A stretch of DNA of 64,000 nt. Source: Porites lutea. Taxonomy: Eukaryota > Cnidaria > Anthozoa > Scleractinia > Poritidae. The stretch spans positions 23,466,195 to 23,530,194 of the forward strand of contig NC_133209.1 of NCBI RefSeq assembly GCF_958299795.1, given 5' to 3'. Shown here piece after piece: positions 1 to 11,500 of this stretch; position 1 is the stretch's first letter; each line of letters opens with the position of its first letter. A model generated the notes under the pieces. It worked only from the letters and a program-made list of their open reading frames with translations, was not told the DNA's origin and made no database searches. Both the position numbers and the translations under genes were made by a program.

Positions 1-266
1 GTAAAAAGAACTCTTTTTCTGGAGTAAACATGACCCCAAATTTGGAGTTAAATTAGGAGTTAAAGTAATCCTAGAAAAGGGGTTATCCTGTACCTAAAAT
101 GTTTACTCCAATTTTGGAGTTATAATAACTCCCTAAAAATTACTGTGTAGTAAGACTTAAGTCAAATTTGCACTAAGTCCTAATCAAATGATTATTGTCA
201 ATCAAGTGAAATGTTTTCATGCTTCCACCACGGCTTACAAACACACTTAATTTCAAATTGCCTTAC
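1..266. other. Intron of lectin gene 1 with MITE-like DNA
   Basis: Repeated TTTGGAGTTA and TACTCC motifs in both orientations suggest a small inverted-repeat element. No exon was seen. Confidence 0.4.
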
Positions 267-3018
267 TTGTGAACGGCCATCGAGTTCCCAGCGGTTCCAT
301 TATATCCTCCAATCAAAAGACGGTATTTATCTGTCTCGTTTGCCACCTTAAAAATTGTGTACTCGGCATAAGTAATGTTTCCATCAAAATCCTCCAGGTC
401 GACTCTCAGGATAACATCATCAGCGGCTGTCAAACGGTGAAGGTTGTCGTTTCCAAGCCAATACTCGCCATTCAGATCTCCAAAACCGTTCTTGTAGGAA
501 GTCCAGTTGACGTAAAAATCAACAGAACCGTTAAAACGCTTTTGGAAAATGGTCCAGCCTCCGCCGTCAGTGGCCATGTCACAAAACACTGGGATGGGTG
601 TGCCGCCGTCTGGATTAATGGTATACACACCACTGGATGGGGCACCATCGTTAAGGAGCTGGGCGCAGTATTTAATAGGCTCTGTTAGTTATTTAAGACA
701 TGGGTGTCAGCAAACTTCAAAAACGATCATCCTACCATTATATATAATTTTACATGCTGCACCCACAGTTAGGAAGCCTGATTAAGACTGCAATTGTCTC
801 ACTGTGTTCCCTCGAACTTTTCAGGAACAATCTACAACACTGTGTGTGGGAATTTACCTGAGCTGGACTGCTGCACTTGTGTCTACTTGGGGCAGTTTGC
901 AACTTAGTATTGAATGAAATGGGCACTTCACCTAGTGGGTAGCTAGTCACTACCAGAGATTTGTTTACGTCCTTAGCGTCCCTAGTCCTACAGAGTCGGA
1001 GTTGGTGACAATAGTGAATTTACGCCACAAGAAGTGAGTGGCATGGAAAGCAGACGGCAAACCTTGTGTGAACGAACTTAAGCGCGACAATAATATGTTT
1101 AACAAATCGTTTGGTCAACGTCACCTCCTTAGCAGATTTTTTGGAAATAAATTAAAGACCTGATAACACTAATGTTATTATAAATGAAAATCAAGTCAAG
1201 ACAGTCATGTAACAGCCCTATTACGTTTTTCACACACAAACGTCTTACTGCCTATCGTCCTGTTGCGTACAACACCCTTAAAACTAAAGGTGAGACAAGA
1301 TCTACGTTTTTCGTCATTACACTGTTACTAGTCACGGACAGTTTATGACACAGCGATATTTTTTATGTAACTTACTACAAGGTGTTCCTGTATATCCAAC
1401 CTTACAAACACATCGTGCACTGTTATCTTGGTAGTATGGAATACACACTTCATTGTCACCACAGATGGAGCTATCCACTTCACAGGTGCTCTGTAAGAAA
1501 AACAACCGCAACAACTAAATAATTTTTGAGGAGTAAGGAGAACCGGAGTGCACGGGGAAAAAAATTTCTCGGAGCAAAGCAAAAAACCAATAACAAATTC
1601 ACCTCACATATGGCGTCCACGCTGGGATTTGAATCCGAGCCACATTGTTTGCTACCCGCATTCTTACAAAGAGTTCAAAGATTATTCTTGCACAGGATTT
1701 GCCAATCGTTTCAAATAGCTCAAAAGTATGATTAAAAAAAAAAAGACATATCTTATCTATATCTTTCTCGCAACATACATCGTAACTGAATCTGGTTCCG
1801 TTTTCGACACTATTTATTGTACAGTTGTATGTGATAAAGCGGGCTCCGCCATTAATGCAAGAGCATTGAGCTTTAATTTGACTAACTTTTCGTCTTAACT
1901 TTTTCGTTTTTAACGCGATTGGCTGCAAAACTTTGCAAAGAACAACACATATCATTCGGCAATAATATCATGAAATATTCAGATTTCATTGATCGATGGT
2001 AAATTATTCTTTTCGAAATTACCTCTTGAAAGGACCCTACTTTTCGAAGAAAATCGTGTCTAGTAAAAAAAATTTGCTAGCTATTTTTTACTGTAATTTC
2101 GGGTATCGGCTTTTATTGATATAATAAATATGCCAGAGACATTTCAGAGGAAAAGTTGGAGCAGAAGTGCGTAGCAAAACTGAGGCGTTCAAAATTCAGT
2201 TGTAAATGAGAATTTCAAAAAGACTTGCTATGTGGTAGAACGAGCCACAAGTTCGAATTTCCGGGACAAGTAATTTTAAGTGTTTGCTTATTCTTATAAC
2301 AAAAGCCGATTCCAAAATGTTCAATTCTTTAAAAGGTACATTTTAGTTTTAGAAGCACTATGAATTGCTTCAAGTCTTTCTCTGAAATCGAATGACTTGT
2401 TCCTTGACATAATATCCCCAGGACGGTATTAGCTCTAACTCCTGCTTATATACATTTTGATGTATTACAATGCATCTTCAACGGCTTTAACTGCGGTGGT
2501 ACGTTGCTTCCAATTGAAGAAAAAGGTTTTGGGTTTGTATGCTACCTTGTATCATTCTGATATAATTCGGTATTTGGTCTATAAAAGGTACTGGGGTGGA
2601 CCTCGGGGCACAGCCTCTCCGTACAAAGCTTTTTGAGTACCTCCCACCTAACCGGATTTAAAGACAGGCATCGAAAACTTGAGTTTAAATACACATAATG
2701 CACTATTATAATACCGCACCACCAATGAATCATATCGGTAGATTATAAGAATAGAGTACCCGTTAATGATATTGGCTTTTGATGAGCAGATGCCATGTTT
2801 CGTGACTAATGCAATACTTGCGCAAATTCAACAGCGACAATGTACCTTAACGAAAGGCGCCACGAAAGAGCTGCTGGTTTCATGGGCGATTTGAAAGATC
2901 CCTAAGATCGCACCACCAAAAATAGTTCGAAAAAGAATGTGTAACGACTGTTTAGAGGGGACAAATATTCTTGGAAAATTACGAAAACAGCTATTATTAG
3001 TAGTAGTATTATTCAGTT

Positions 3019-3073
<55 letters not shown>

Positions 3074-3687
3074 CATTTTGCTAAGACACTAACTGGGTAA
3101 GCGTTGTTTATAGTAATAATTATATCTTTTCTGTTTCTGCTCACTTACTTAGCTTGAAAAGCGGGGGTACAATTACAATTACAAGTTTCTCTTCACTTTC
3201 TATTTTAAGGACGAAGAATTGAACTTGACGGAATGGTAAATTCTTACTTCAGTCACGATACCAGTTTTTCTTGCACTCTAACACATACCAAAAAGTGGTG
3301 TTTTCGAGTTACATGTTATAAATTAAGATAATTAAGGACTTCAAAGAACAAAAAGGGAGGACTTACCTGCATGCCTACGTATTTAAAATCCTCATCCGCT
3401 GTGAAATTAACAACGCTAACAAATCGATCAGAGTTACTGATCTGACATGTGTACCCCTCAGTTGTGTTCTTTACCATTTGGAAGTTGTAAGAAATGCAAC
3501 TCTCTTCCTTAACACACTCAACCCTGCAACGACTTTCTGCGTCCACTTGTATTTCTTGGATCGTGTTTCCAGTCAGCCTTCGCCCGTTTATTGGGGAAGC
3601 AAAGTTCACGGCCTCGAAACTTGGTTCCAAAATACGACTAATACCGTAGACGGTAGTGCCGGTCAAAAATAGCAGCCAGAGATGCAT
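267..3687 (-). CDS. Secreted PAN-EGF-fibrinogen-domain lectin, gene 1 (3' end outside window)
   Basis: This is probably a secreted ficolin- or tenascin-like recognition protein. Exon 1 (3367-3687) encodes a signal peptide (about residues 1-15) and a PAN/apple domain with cysteines at residues 54, 58, 64 and 81, ending in a GTAAGT donor. Exon 2 (1376-1490) is a six-cysteine EGF module between TTACAG and GTAAGT. Exon 3 (267-681) is the first half of a FReD, with the GGGWT motif and several N-glycosylation sites, ending CACAA|GTAAGG. Phases agree across all junctions. The last FReD exon must lie left of the window. An extra small exon near 1800-1950 (a QCSC motif) is possible but unsupported. 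No lesion is visible, so this may be the working copy. The Polinton lies about 1.45 kb upstream of its ATG. Confidence 0.85.
2545..3366. other. First intron of gene 1, repeats only
   Basis: Contains a TTA/ATT microsatellite (about 3020-3073) and repeat scraps shared by all copies. No exon was recognised. Confidence 0.5.
3020..3073. repeat. ATT microsatellite, copy A
   Basis: An uninterrupted run of ATT. The equivalent sites at 42005-42070, 42340-42402, 60218-60270 and 60538-60612 differ in length and number. Confidence 0.9.
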
Positions 3688-5015
3688 ATTTTGTGAGAAA
3701 CAGGATTGATTTGTGCAAAGTGCTTCAAGGAGTTCGTTTAAGAGAGCGTAGAATATTAGCTGTCACCCAGTAAAATTTAAGACAGGTGTATCAGTTTATA
3801 TGGTAATGAAGCCATTAACGTTGTTTGTCGTTATTACGCAAGATTATGATGCGATGCGAGGCTGTGAGTAAGTGAGGTGAGACAAGCCGGTTGCTATATT
3901 GTAGCAGGTCTTCAACTAAACAAACAATTTTTTTAAAGGAATCATTTCTACGAAATATCAATTACTTGAAAAAGTATTTCGGAATCAGTATAAGATTCTA
4001 ACTGTCCAACTACCCTAACCAACTAGACACAACTTTAACAGCTCACTTAATTTTACTTTGAGCGAAATGTTTAGGCAAACTTTCAATTCAATTCAATTTC
4101 ATTATTCACACTTTTATAAAATATTTACATTATATATAGTAAGGTAGGAATACACTAATAACGGAGAAGAAGAAGGGAAAAAAAAGAAAATTAATGGCTT
4201 GGGTAGAAGTGTACGGTGGTCAGAGGAGCTTAGCTTTCGAGCTAACCACCGCTATATTATGATTGGAAATACATAATAAATGTGCGCTTGGTGCCATTTG
4301 CCACTTTACATGATCTCTTTCCAACAGATAAATTTAACTCAATTAGGAATGCTCTAAAAAGTGAATTTGAGTGTTAGTTCCGCAATAATCTATTCGACTG
4401 ATTCCATGAAACCGGACCGTCGGAGACTTCACGGCCAGTCCACAGTTGAAAACACAATCGTTCCTTTTGTTTTACGTAATACACAATTCAGTAAAAACTG
4501 TTTCGCCACAGAATAGGAAGCGACTAACGATGAATTATGTATATTTAGTGACCCATTCACGGGTTAAGCTAAATGAGCTTACTAAATTAGCCTGCTATTA
4601 ATGTTTCGTGTCTTTATTCAGCTCAGGTGGTAGACAAGAGTACTGTAGCGCGAACGCAGAGGCCTTTAAAGCCCCAGAAATTTTTTTCGTTCGCAGGTCT
4701 TAATTTGCAGTTCTTTTGAATTACGATTACAACTTAGATGGTCATATCTTCGTATAGAATATGTTTAATATATAGACTTAGCCAGGGCTAAAAGCGCAGC
4801 TCCAGTTAATACTGTAAATTTATAATTTAATTCAAACAATAAACTTGTAATCCACAAATCGGTTAACTGTGGGGATCCATATGACGTTTTTAACGTTATA
4901 AAGAGTTGGAATGGGTGACTTAAGAGAAAAAATAATTTGCAAACAGTGCAAGAATGAAACAACATCTAATATCTTACATCGAGTTAATAGTCTTATTTGT
5001 ACTAATAAATAGAAA
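3688..5015. other. Upstream region of lectin gene 1, no further gene seen
   Basis: This AT-rich stretch is almost identical in the three copies. A repeat scrap with TTAGCCAGGGCTAAAAGCG lies near 4780. The lectin promoter should be here, but no single motif stands out. Confidence 0.5.
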
Positions 5016-5134
5016 CAGGGGCGGATCTAGGGGGAAGCCGGCAGGGGGTGTGCACCTCCCCTCCCCCTGAGATGACCTGCGGTTTTCTAATACAACTGGT
5101 ATTCTGCCGCCCCAAAAAAACTATGTGGTTTATT

Positions 5135-5140
5135 GGTGTT
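5135..5140 (+). repeat. Target site duplication, left
   Basis: GGTGTT directly precedes the AGTAGTATT terminus and occurs once in the empty MITE of copy B. Confidence 0.88.
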
Positions 5141-5225
5141 AGTAGTATTAGGGGTCGGTTTGTCCAGTAGGGGGGCTTCATGTAAGCGTCACGAAATGTC
5201 CTCGATAAAAAAATGTGGGGAGGGG

Positions 5226-5800
5226 TGGGTTAGGGTTAGGGTTAGGGTTAGGGTTATACTTACCTGAAGAGGGAGAGGTTAGGGTTAGGGCTAGAGAGCC
5301 TCTTGTACCCGAGTAGGTTAGGGTTAGGGTGGGGTTTATATTTGTGGAGGAGGGTTGCGGCTTGGCCTTGTGGTAAGGGGCATGAACGAGGGCGCATGCG
5401 CGTGGTGGAAGGTTAGGGCTAGGATTAGGGTTAGGGTTAGGGGTTAAGGGTTAGGATTAGGGTTAGCCTTGTGGTACGGGAAAAAAATTCGTGAGGGCGC
5501 ATGCGCGTGGTGAAAAGTTAGGGTTAGGGTTAGGATTAAGGGTGCTAGGGTTCGGGGGTCCCTTGTGGTAAGGTGAAGCTAGAAGGAGGGCGCATGCGCG
5601 TTGGGTGTGAGGGTACCTTACTTGATTAGGTTAGGGTTAAGTTTATATAAGAGGATGAGGGTTCGGGCTTAGCCTTGTGGTACGGGGAGGAATTGGAAAG
5701 GGCGCATGCGCCTTGTGGAAGGTTTAGGGCTAGGGTTAGGGTTAGGGTGAAGGGTTAAGGGCTAGGATTAGGGTTAGCCTTGTGGTAAGGCCAATTCGCG
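5226..5800 (+). repeat. Telomere-like TTAGGG arrays with five periodic GCGCATGCGC boxes (left arm)
   Basis: Short runs of TTAGGG alternate with a unit of about 100 bp carrying CCTTGTGGTA and the palindrome GCGCATGCGC. The palindromes lie at 5392, 5497, 5590, 5702 and 5804 (spacing 105, 93, 112, 102). They match the known NRF1 consensus YGCGCAYGCGCR. A TATATAA-like stretch near 5643 repeats in the set. The array may be a promoter/enhancer, a replication-end structure, or simply a decaying satellite. Confidence 0.85.
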
Positions 5801-6062
5801 AGGGCGCATGCGCGTTGTGGAAGAAGAAGAAAAAATGGTGGATTCCCAGTCCCCACAGCTTGGAGGAGGAGGCTGCGTATTATCCGTTCTAAGGACGGGG
5901 CCCTCTATAGTTCGCCGCGCCTAGACAAATACTCTCTGGGAAGACTTGTGCACGAAGGCGAAAAAAGAAAAGAAAAGATAGGGCAGCAAAAGAAGAAGAA
6001 AAAGAAAGAAAGAAAGAAAAGAAGAAGAAAAAGGAATGGGTCGCAGCAAGGATCCACTCCGG

Positions 6063-6135
6063 AAGCCCGGGGTGGAGTCGAACCACCAACCGTTCGATTT
6101 GGAATCGAACGCGCTACCCCTTGCGCCACCGGGCT
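6063..6135 (-). tRNA. tRNA-Trp (CCA), left arm
   Basis: It folds as a full cloverleaf of 73 nt including the discriminator. The acceptor AGCCCGG pairs with CCGGGCT; T8, G9, D stem GCGC/GCGC, G26, anticodon stem TTCGA/TCGAA around loop TTCCAAA (anticodon CCA) and T stem GGTGG/CCACC are all present. Internal Pol III boxes read TGGCGCAAGGGG (A) and GGTTCGACTCC (B). A T-run that could end transcription lies about 30 nt downstream. There is no intron. The stems have no mismatches, so it may still be active. Its place inside a Polinton arm is unusual. Confidence 0.92.
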
Positions 6136-6287
6136 TGGCACATGCCATCAGTCGCCAAGTTAGCACCAAACAACAACCTTTTTTATTCCTATTTTTTTTT
6201 TAAATCAGTGTACGGTTTACATCTCAAGTCTAGAAGTACAAGATTGCTCAAAAGGTAATGGACCCGCATGTTCCCATCTCTCCGGGT

Positions 6288-6686
6288 TTCGAAGACTCAC
6301 GCGTTGGAGGGCTTGCCCTATGAAACGATCGTTGACCTTATGACCACAGGTTTGACTAGGGTACGCTTGCAACGCTTTTCCGTTGGTGAGCAGATGTTTC
6401 CAATGCTCCTGCACCTATTGCTCGAGAAGAGGGACTGCATAGGTCTTCAAGGGGAGGCCGTCACTGTTCAAGAGTTCGCAATGTTGGCCGTGCGTCCAGA
6501 GGGCGAGCCGAGGGTGTCCTGGGGACCGGCGGGATCTTAGTTGACAAGGTACGCGGCGGGTTTAGCGGTGATGAGCTTGTTGGGTAAGGGATTCCTGGCA
6601 AACACGCCTTGAAAACCAGGCCCTAACACGGGATTGTGTCGCGCCAAATAGTCCAACTGCCCGTTCTTCAGAGGCCCTTGCTCCAT
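6288..6686 (-). pseudogene. Decayed second copy of the adenain-like protease, left arm
   Basis: Several stretches resemble the element's own protease at 17085-17660 in the same order. One carries VLGPGFQGVF (protease: ELKRVFQGVY), and another carries HWKHLLTNGKALQAY followed by CGH (protease: HWKYVVRSDKTLQAY and CGH). The copy is heavily broken. Its presence in both arms means it predates the last homogenisation of the arms. Confidence 0.75.
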
Positions 6687-6973
6687 CTTTCTTTTCTTCT
6701 TTAGATATCGCCAATAGGGAAGAGAGGCGATCCGTAGAGGACGTTCTCCGCAAGGGGTTTAACAGGGGTCGTAGAGTAGGCGGTATGCATCGTTTCAAAG
6801 AGCAAGTCGAGGGGGTACCAAGACGGATAGCTCAGAGATTTCTAACACGACACGAATGAACCACTAGAAGAGACGCCGTTTGTAAGAGACTGAAGCACTG
6901 GGAGGCGGTGTAGTCTTTATACTCTTATCGAGTCGTGACGTCATACATGAAGGCGTTCTTGGCCAATTGGAGC

Positions 6974-7324
6974 GCGAGGGGTACTCATCGTGGAGATTTA
7001 TCTATGTCCCGTGGGGCCGCATACAGGTGGTACTCTGACGGGCGGGACAGGGTGAATGATTATCGTAGGGCGCATGCGTTCTTTCCCAAAGGTTTGTAGG
7101 AAGGGATCGTAGAGTGCCTCCCACAAGAGAGTCTCTTTCTTGGCCTTGATAACCTAGGGTGTACGGTTCGGGTAAGTATCTTTGCAGAGCTCTCTGTACC
7201 TTAAGGTGAGTGGTTCTTTTTTGGCTTGCAACTTTGCTCGAGTCTCACAGAGCGTTGTACGAAAACTGACGTGATATCTGTTCTTTTCAGATTGGAATTT
7301 ATGCAAAGAATTTACTGCAATTGA
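6974..7324. other. Inner flank of the left arm, no gene seen
   Basis: This is unique DNA between the arm and the intron-like leader. It has one GCGCATGCGT box (7058-7067) and donor-like GGTAAGTAT at 7171. No convincing reading frame was seen. Confidence 0.6.
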
Positions 7325-7910
7325 TTGGGTGAGTATTTTTTCTCTTCTGTTATTGCTTTCTATTTTTGTATCGTTTTTCTTTCGAACTTCTTGTCGTTGT
7401 CTTGATTGTATTTTGACCGAACGCAGTGCAAACATGACATTAATTGCGGTGTTTTCTTCTTGCTTTAGGTGTGTGTGATTTTAAATAATTTTATTCTCGC
7501 TGGTTGCCTTTTTAGTAAGTATTTTATTGGTTGTTTCTTGTCTTGAGGTTTCTCTCTCTTTTATCGTTTTCTTACGAACCTTCTGTACTTTGTCTTGAGA
7601 ATATTTTAGCCGTAGGCAGTACAAACTTGTCATTGATTACGATTTTTCTGTCTTCTTGCTTTAGGTGTGTATAAATAATTTTTTGCTTGCTGTTGCCGCT
7701 ACTGCTGTTGCTTTTGCTGGTATTTTAGTAAGTATTGTATCTGTTGAGTTTTCTTACGAATCTGTTGTCGTTGACTTGACAGTATTTTAGCCGATCGCCG
7801 GGCAAACATGTCATTGATTGGGATGTGCATCTTTCTTCTTGCTTTTAGAGTGTGCTTTTGTAAATAGCTTTTGCTTTTTAGCTGTTTTGCTGGTTTGTCT
7901 GTTGGGTAAG
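7325..7910 (+). repeat. Tandem intron-like leader modules upstream of polymerase B
   Basis: About three diverged copies of a 180-195-bp module lie in a T-rich stretch. Each has an ACAAAC/CAAACATG-TCATT core (about 7430, 7621 and 7803), a polypyrimidine tract ending TTGCTTTAG (AG at 7467-7468, 7663-7664 and 7847-7848) and a donor-like GTAAGT (7515, 7728 and 7906). A further donor-like site lies at 7172. The layout suggests a leader with repeated small exons or alternative splice sites before the polymerase gene. Splicing is inferred, not shown. Confidence 0.55.
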
Positions 7911-8237
7911 TATTGTAGCCGTTGTTTTTTTTGTTTTACGGTTGGTCTTAGAGCGGGCGGTTTGAAGTTTTAGTTGTCAGTTTTTCTCACTCTTAGTCCT
8001 CAAACGTTAGGCATTCTTTTTTTTCAGCCGAAGTTTGTTTTATTAGGCTGCATTATATGAGCAAATACTTGTCTGATCTTTTTTTCCTATACGTGATTTG
8101 TGGATGTAATTTTGCTCCCCCAAAAAACTCATTTTGTAAAACGCTCACGTACAACCTTTCAGTATGCTAATTTGGTGAAGGTTATTAGTTTAGGATAACA
8201 GCCTGACAAAAGAACTTTTCGAGGCGCAACGGCTCCA
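7911..8237. other. T-rich spacer, no gene seen
   Basis: This is non-repetitive T-rich DNA between the leader modules and the 55-bp repeats. No gene or RNA was recognised. Confidence 0.5.
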
Positions 8238-8400
8238 TTGTTGCGATGTTGGCGGTGCGGTGTTAATGAAGTATTCATCCAAAAACCTATGTTTCCCATT
8301 TGGCGGGGACGTGTTCATGAGGTATGAATGCCAAAAAAAACCTATTGTTTCGATGTTGGCGGGGCCGTGTTAATGACGTATTGAGGTAAAAAAAGTAGGT
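8238..8400 (+). repeat. Three degenerate 55-bp tandem repeats before the polymerase promoter
   Basis: The motif TTGGCGG..CGTGTTAATGA followed by a run of A and CCTAT recurs three times (about 8241, 8298 and 8353). The position just before a TATA box suggests promoter elements or an origin; this is inference. Confidence 0.6.
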
Positions 8401-8448
8401 GAGCCTTTTTTTACACAATAATTTTTTTTGTCGGCTCAAAGGCCTCTT

Positions 8449-8456
8449 TATATAAG
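8449..8456 (+). promoter_or_regulatory. TATA box of the polymerase B gene
   Basis: TATATAAG lies about 140 bp before the ATG at 8593. A pyrimidine tract and TTTCAG directly before the ATG (8587-8591) look like a 3' splice site, so the 5' leader is probably spliced. Confidence 0.55.
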
Positions 8457-8592
8457 AATTCTTAGCCAAGCAATTGCTTTTTAGGACGGCCAATTTTTTT
8501 TCTAATGAAAGAAGCTCAAGCACTACAGTAGTATTGATTTCATTTTTTTAACATGTATTGTTTTACCTTTTTTCATTTTTTAAAATTTCAGA

Positions 8593-11500
8593 ATGGCTGA
8601 CAAACTAGATGATGTAGAAATGACCCTCAACGACCTTGAAGAGGATGCTGCCTGTGTGGCTGCCTTGGACGCGGCCGAACAGGAACAACTGGCGTATCCG
8701 CTAGAGTTCCAACTCGTACCGCACGTGGATCGTCGAGTGCGTAAATTTGGACTGCATCGCCGTGTGTTTACCACGCGCCTCGTCCAACGTGGAGGTGCCC
8801 TTCGTCCCGAACTGATTCCGCGAGACCAGCTTCCATCTTTGTTGGAGCAAGCCCTCCAGATCGCCATCCAGCGCCAAGTGTTGGACCAGCCGGGGGTGCA
8901 CGACAATGATCACTTAATGATCAATATGTCCAGCAACAGACTACAGCACGCCTACCAGTCTTCCCGCGTCAGAGTCCGTGATTGGCTCCAAGACACCGAA
9001 CCCGCCCAAATGATGATGCAACAACTAAGTAAAATTCTCAACTCCAACGAGAACTTTGCCATCGATGATAGCTTCCATATTGAAGTCAGTCATATCCGAG
9101 ACAGTGGAGTCGGGTCAGGCAGTCGCGGTCAACGGCCCGGCACCCAACCCATTGAACAATTTTTAAAAAACAAAAAAAGTGTCGTACGCATTGAAAACAA
9201 AGACGAATTATGCTGTGCCCGAGCGTTGGTCACCGCCAAAGCGTACCGAGATTGGGGTAGCCGTGACAGCCAGTACCGACACATTGTAAGGGGAGGACCC
9301 CTTTAAGAAACCCTCGCCCGCCAACTACACAGACGGGCCCGTGTGCCCGAAGGCCCTTGCGGCTTGGGTGAACTGAACTTGTTTCAAATTGTATTGGCCG
9401 ACTACCAAATTGTGGTCGTGTCCGCCGACCATGGGTATCAAATTATTTTTAAAGGCCCTCGCCAACCCGAGGACAAACTCCTCTGCCTCATCAAAGTCCA
9501 GGACCATTACCATGTATGTCATTCGTTGAGTGGCTTCTTTGGCAAAGTTTACTTTTGCCTCGACTGTGAAAAATCCTTTAACAGCGACGATTTGCAACAT
9601 CACCGTTGCCCAGGCCGGAAATGTTCCAGTTGCCACCAACAAAGTTGCCCGGACTTCTCTGCTGCCCGCGAACCTGCCGCCGTCCTATGTCGAGACTGCA
9701 AGCGCTTCTTTTTCGGCGCCGACTGCCTCCTGAACCATCAGACGCATACCAGTGCGGGGCGTGTAGCGCCCGTTCCTCAAGCATCTGTGTGCAGCACCCA
9801 CAAGCGTTGCCCCGACTGCCAGACATTGTGCCAAGGATCAGCCGTCCAACGACACAAATGCGGGTACGGCAAATGCCCATCCTGTAAAGAACAGGTGCCT
9901 ACAGACACCCATCGATGTTACATCCAGCCGATCGTAGAGCAGGTTCCACAGCCAATCAGTCGACCTCCCCGCCGTGGAGCCGCCGCAGGGTTGGCGACCC
10001 TCCAAGCCAATCTGGCCAGCAGTCCTGATGATGAAGCGGAGGAAGAGAGAACAGAGACCTTGCCGCAGCCTTTATTTGTTTACTTTGACATTGAAGCTCG
10101 CCAAGAGACGGGCGAACACGTGGCCAATTTACTGTGTGCAGAAACCAGTGAAAGTAATGCACAGTTTACCTTTGCGGGAGACTCCTGCATTGAGGCCTTC
10201 TTAGACTGGGCCCAAACCTTGACGCGGTCCCCTAACCCGCACGTCAAACGAAAAGTCATCTGTATTGCCCACAATTTTAAAGGGTATGACAGTTACTTCA
10301 TTTTGGAACAGTGTTACAAACAGTACGTGAAACCAGAGCAGTTAGTCAATGGGGCCAAAATTTTATCTCTATCACTGGCGGACCTTCGCTTCCTGGACAG
10401 TTTGTCCTTCTTGCCAATGCCTTTGGCAGCGTTTCCTAAAGCCTTTGGATTACAAGAACTGAAAAAGGGGTTTTTCCCCCATTTTTTTAATACCCAAGAC
10501 CACCAAGACTACATTGGCCCTATCCCAGCTCAAGATTACTATGACCCTCAAGGCATGTCACCTGCCAGAAAAGAGGAGTTTATGCAGTGGCATGCAGAAC
10601 GCCGGGCCGAACACTACGAGTTCCATTTTCAAGAGGAGCTCCTTAGTTACTGCCAAAGTGATGTTCGCCTCCTCAAAGAAGGATGTACCAAATTTGCCGC
10701 CGAATTTGAACAACTAGCGGGGTTTAACCCATTTGAACATTGTGTGACCATCGCCTCAGCCTGCAACCGATTTTTTCGCAAACATTGTTTGACCCCTCAG
10801 ACCATTGCCTCGGAACCCATTCGAGGCTGGCATCACAAAGGCAAACCTTATTCCCGGGCCGCCCTGGAATGGCTCTATTGGCAAGAGCACGTGGAACGAG
10901 AGGCCCGCCATGCGGCCATCACCCCCGACGAGTGGGACCACCATGACCTGATGGCCCAAGCCTATCCTGACTACCCTCATCCGTTTTTGGAAGAAGATTA
11001 CATTCAGCATGCCAAAAACAAAGGTGAAATGACGCTCCTGATCGCCTGCCAGCCCATGCGCGTGGACGGGTACAATCCCACCACACGCACCGTCTACGAA
11101 TTCCACGGTTGTTTTTTCCACGGGTGCCCTGCCTGTTTTCCAAACCGCCGAGTCCAGATCCGGATGCTCGATCGCCAGACCATGCATGACCTGTACCTTC
11201 GCACCCAGGCGAGAGACCAAGCCATCGTTCAGTCTGGGTACGCTCTCCAAACCATGTGGGAGTGCGAGTGGAAACGTCTCAAGGCCAGCCGCGAAGATAT
11301 CCAAGGGTTCGTGGACGGGTTGGAGCTCGTAGACCGCCTAGAACCTCGAGACGCCTTTTATGGGGGTCGTACTGAAGCCGTGACCATGCATGCCGTGGCT
11401 GATCCAGACCAAGGGGAATCCATTCAGTACTTGGATTTTACCTCCTTGTACCCCTGGGTCAATAAAAATTGCACGTACCCAGTGGGTCATCCAGTCATCC

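Larger units (their letters stand above)
5141..6973 (+). repeat. Polinton terminal inverted repeat, left (about 1.83 kb)
   Basis: This is the reverse complement of 26250-28142. Internal positions pair as x and 33223-x; the outer part differs by about 60 bp because the right arm has more TTAGGG units. Similarity fades inward of 6973, although a short block around GTCCCGTGGGGC (about 7005) still matches imperfectly. Order from the outside: unique tip, TTAGGG and GCGCATGCGC arrays, purine-rich stretch, tRNA-Trp, protease relic, then a 150-bp inner part. Confidence 0.95.

Noticed and set aside
1612-1660. A tRNA-like 3' half (GGATTCAAATCCCAG on the minus strand)
   Set aside because: Only the T-arm region is visible and no cloverleaf forms. 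It is possibly a SINE scrap.
1800-1955. An extra lectin exon with a QCSCINGG motif
   Set aside because: No clean acceptor/donor pair was seen, the sequence changes frame between copies, and exons 1 and 2 already join in phase.
2828-3076. A polyisoleucine open frame
   Set aside because: Translation of an ATT microsatellite.
5134-5141. An 8-bp target duplication TGGTGTTA
   Set aside because: The outer A and T also belong to the inverted termini (AGTAGT...ACTACT). The 6-bp reading GGTGTT fits the family and leaves perfect inverted ends.
5221-5480. A real chromosome end or internal telomere fusion
   Set aside because: The repeats are short, interrupted and mirrored inside the transposon arms.
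6217-6798. Arm reading frames of 65-90 residues as working genes
   Set aside because: They are short, mutually overlapping and better explained by the protease relic.
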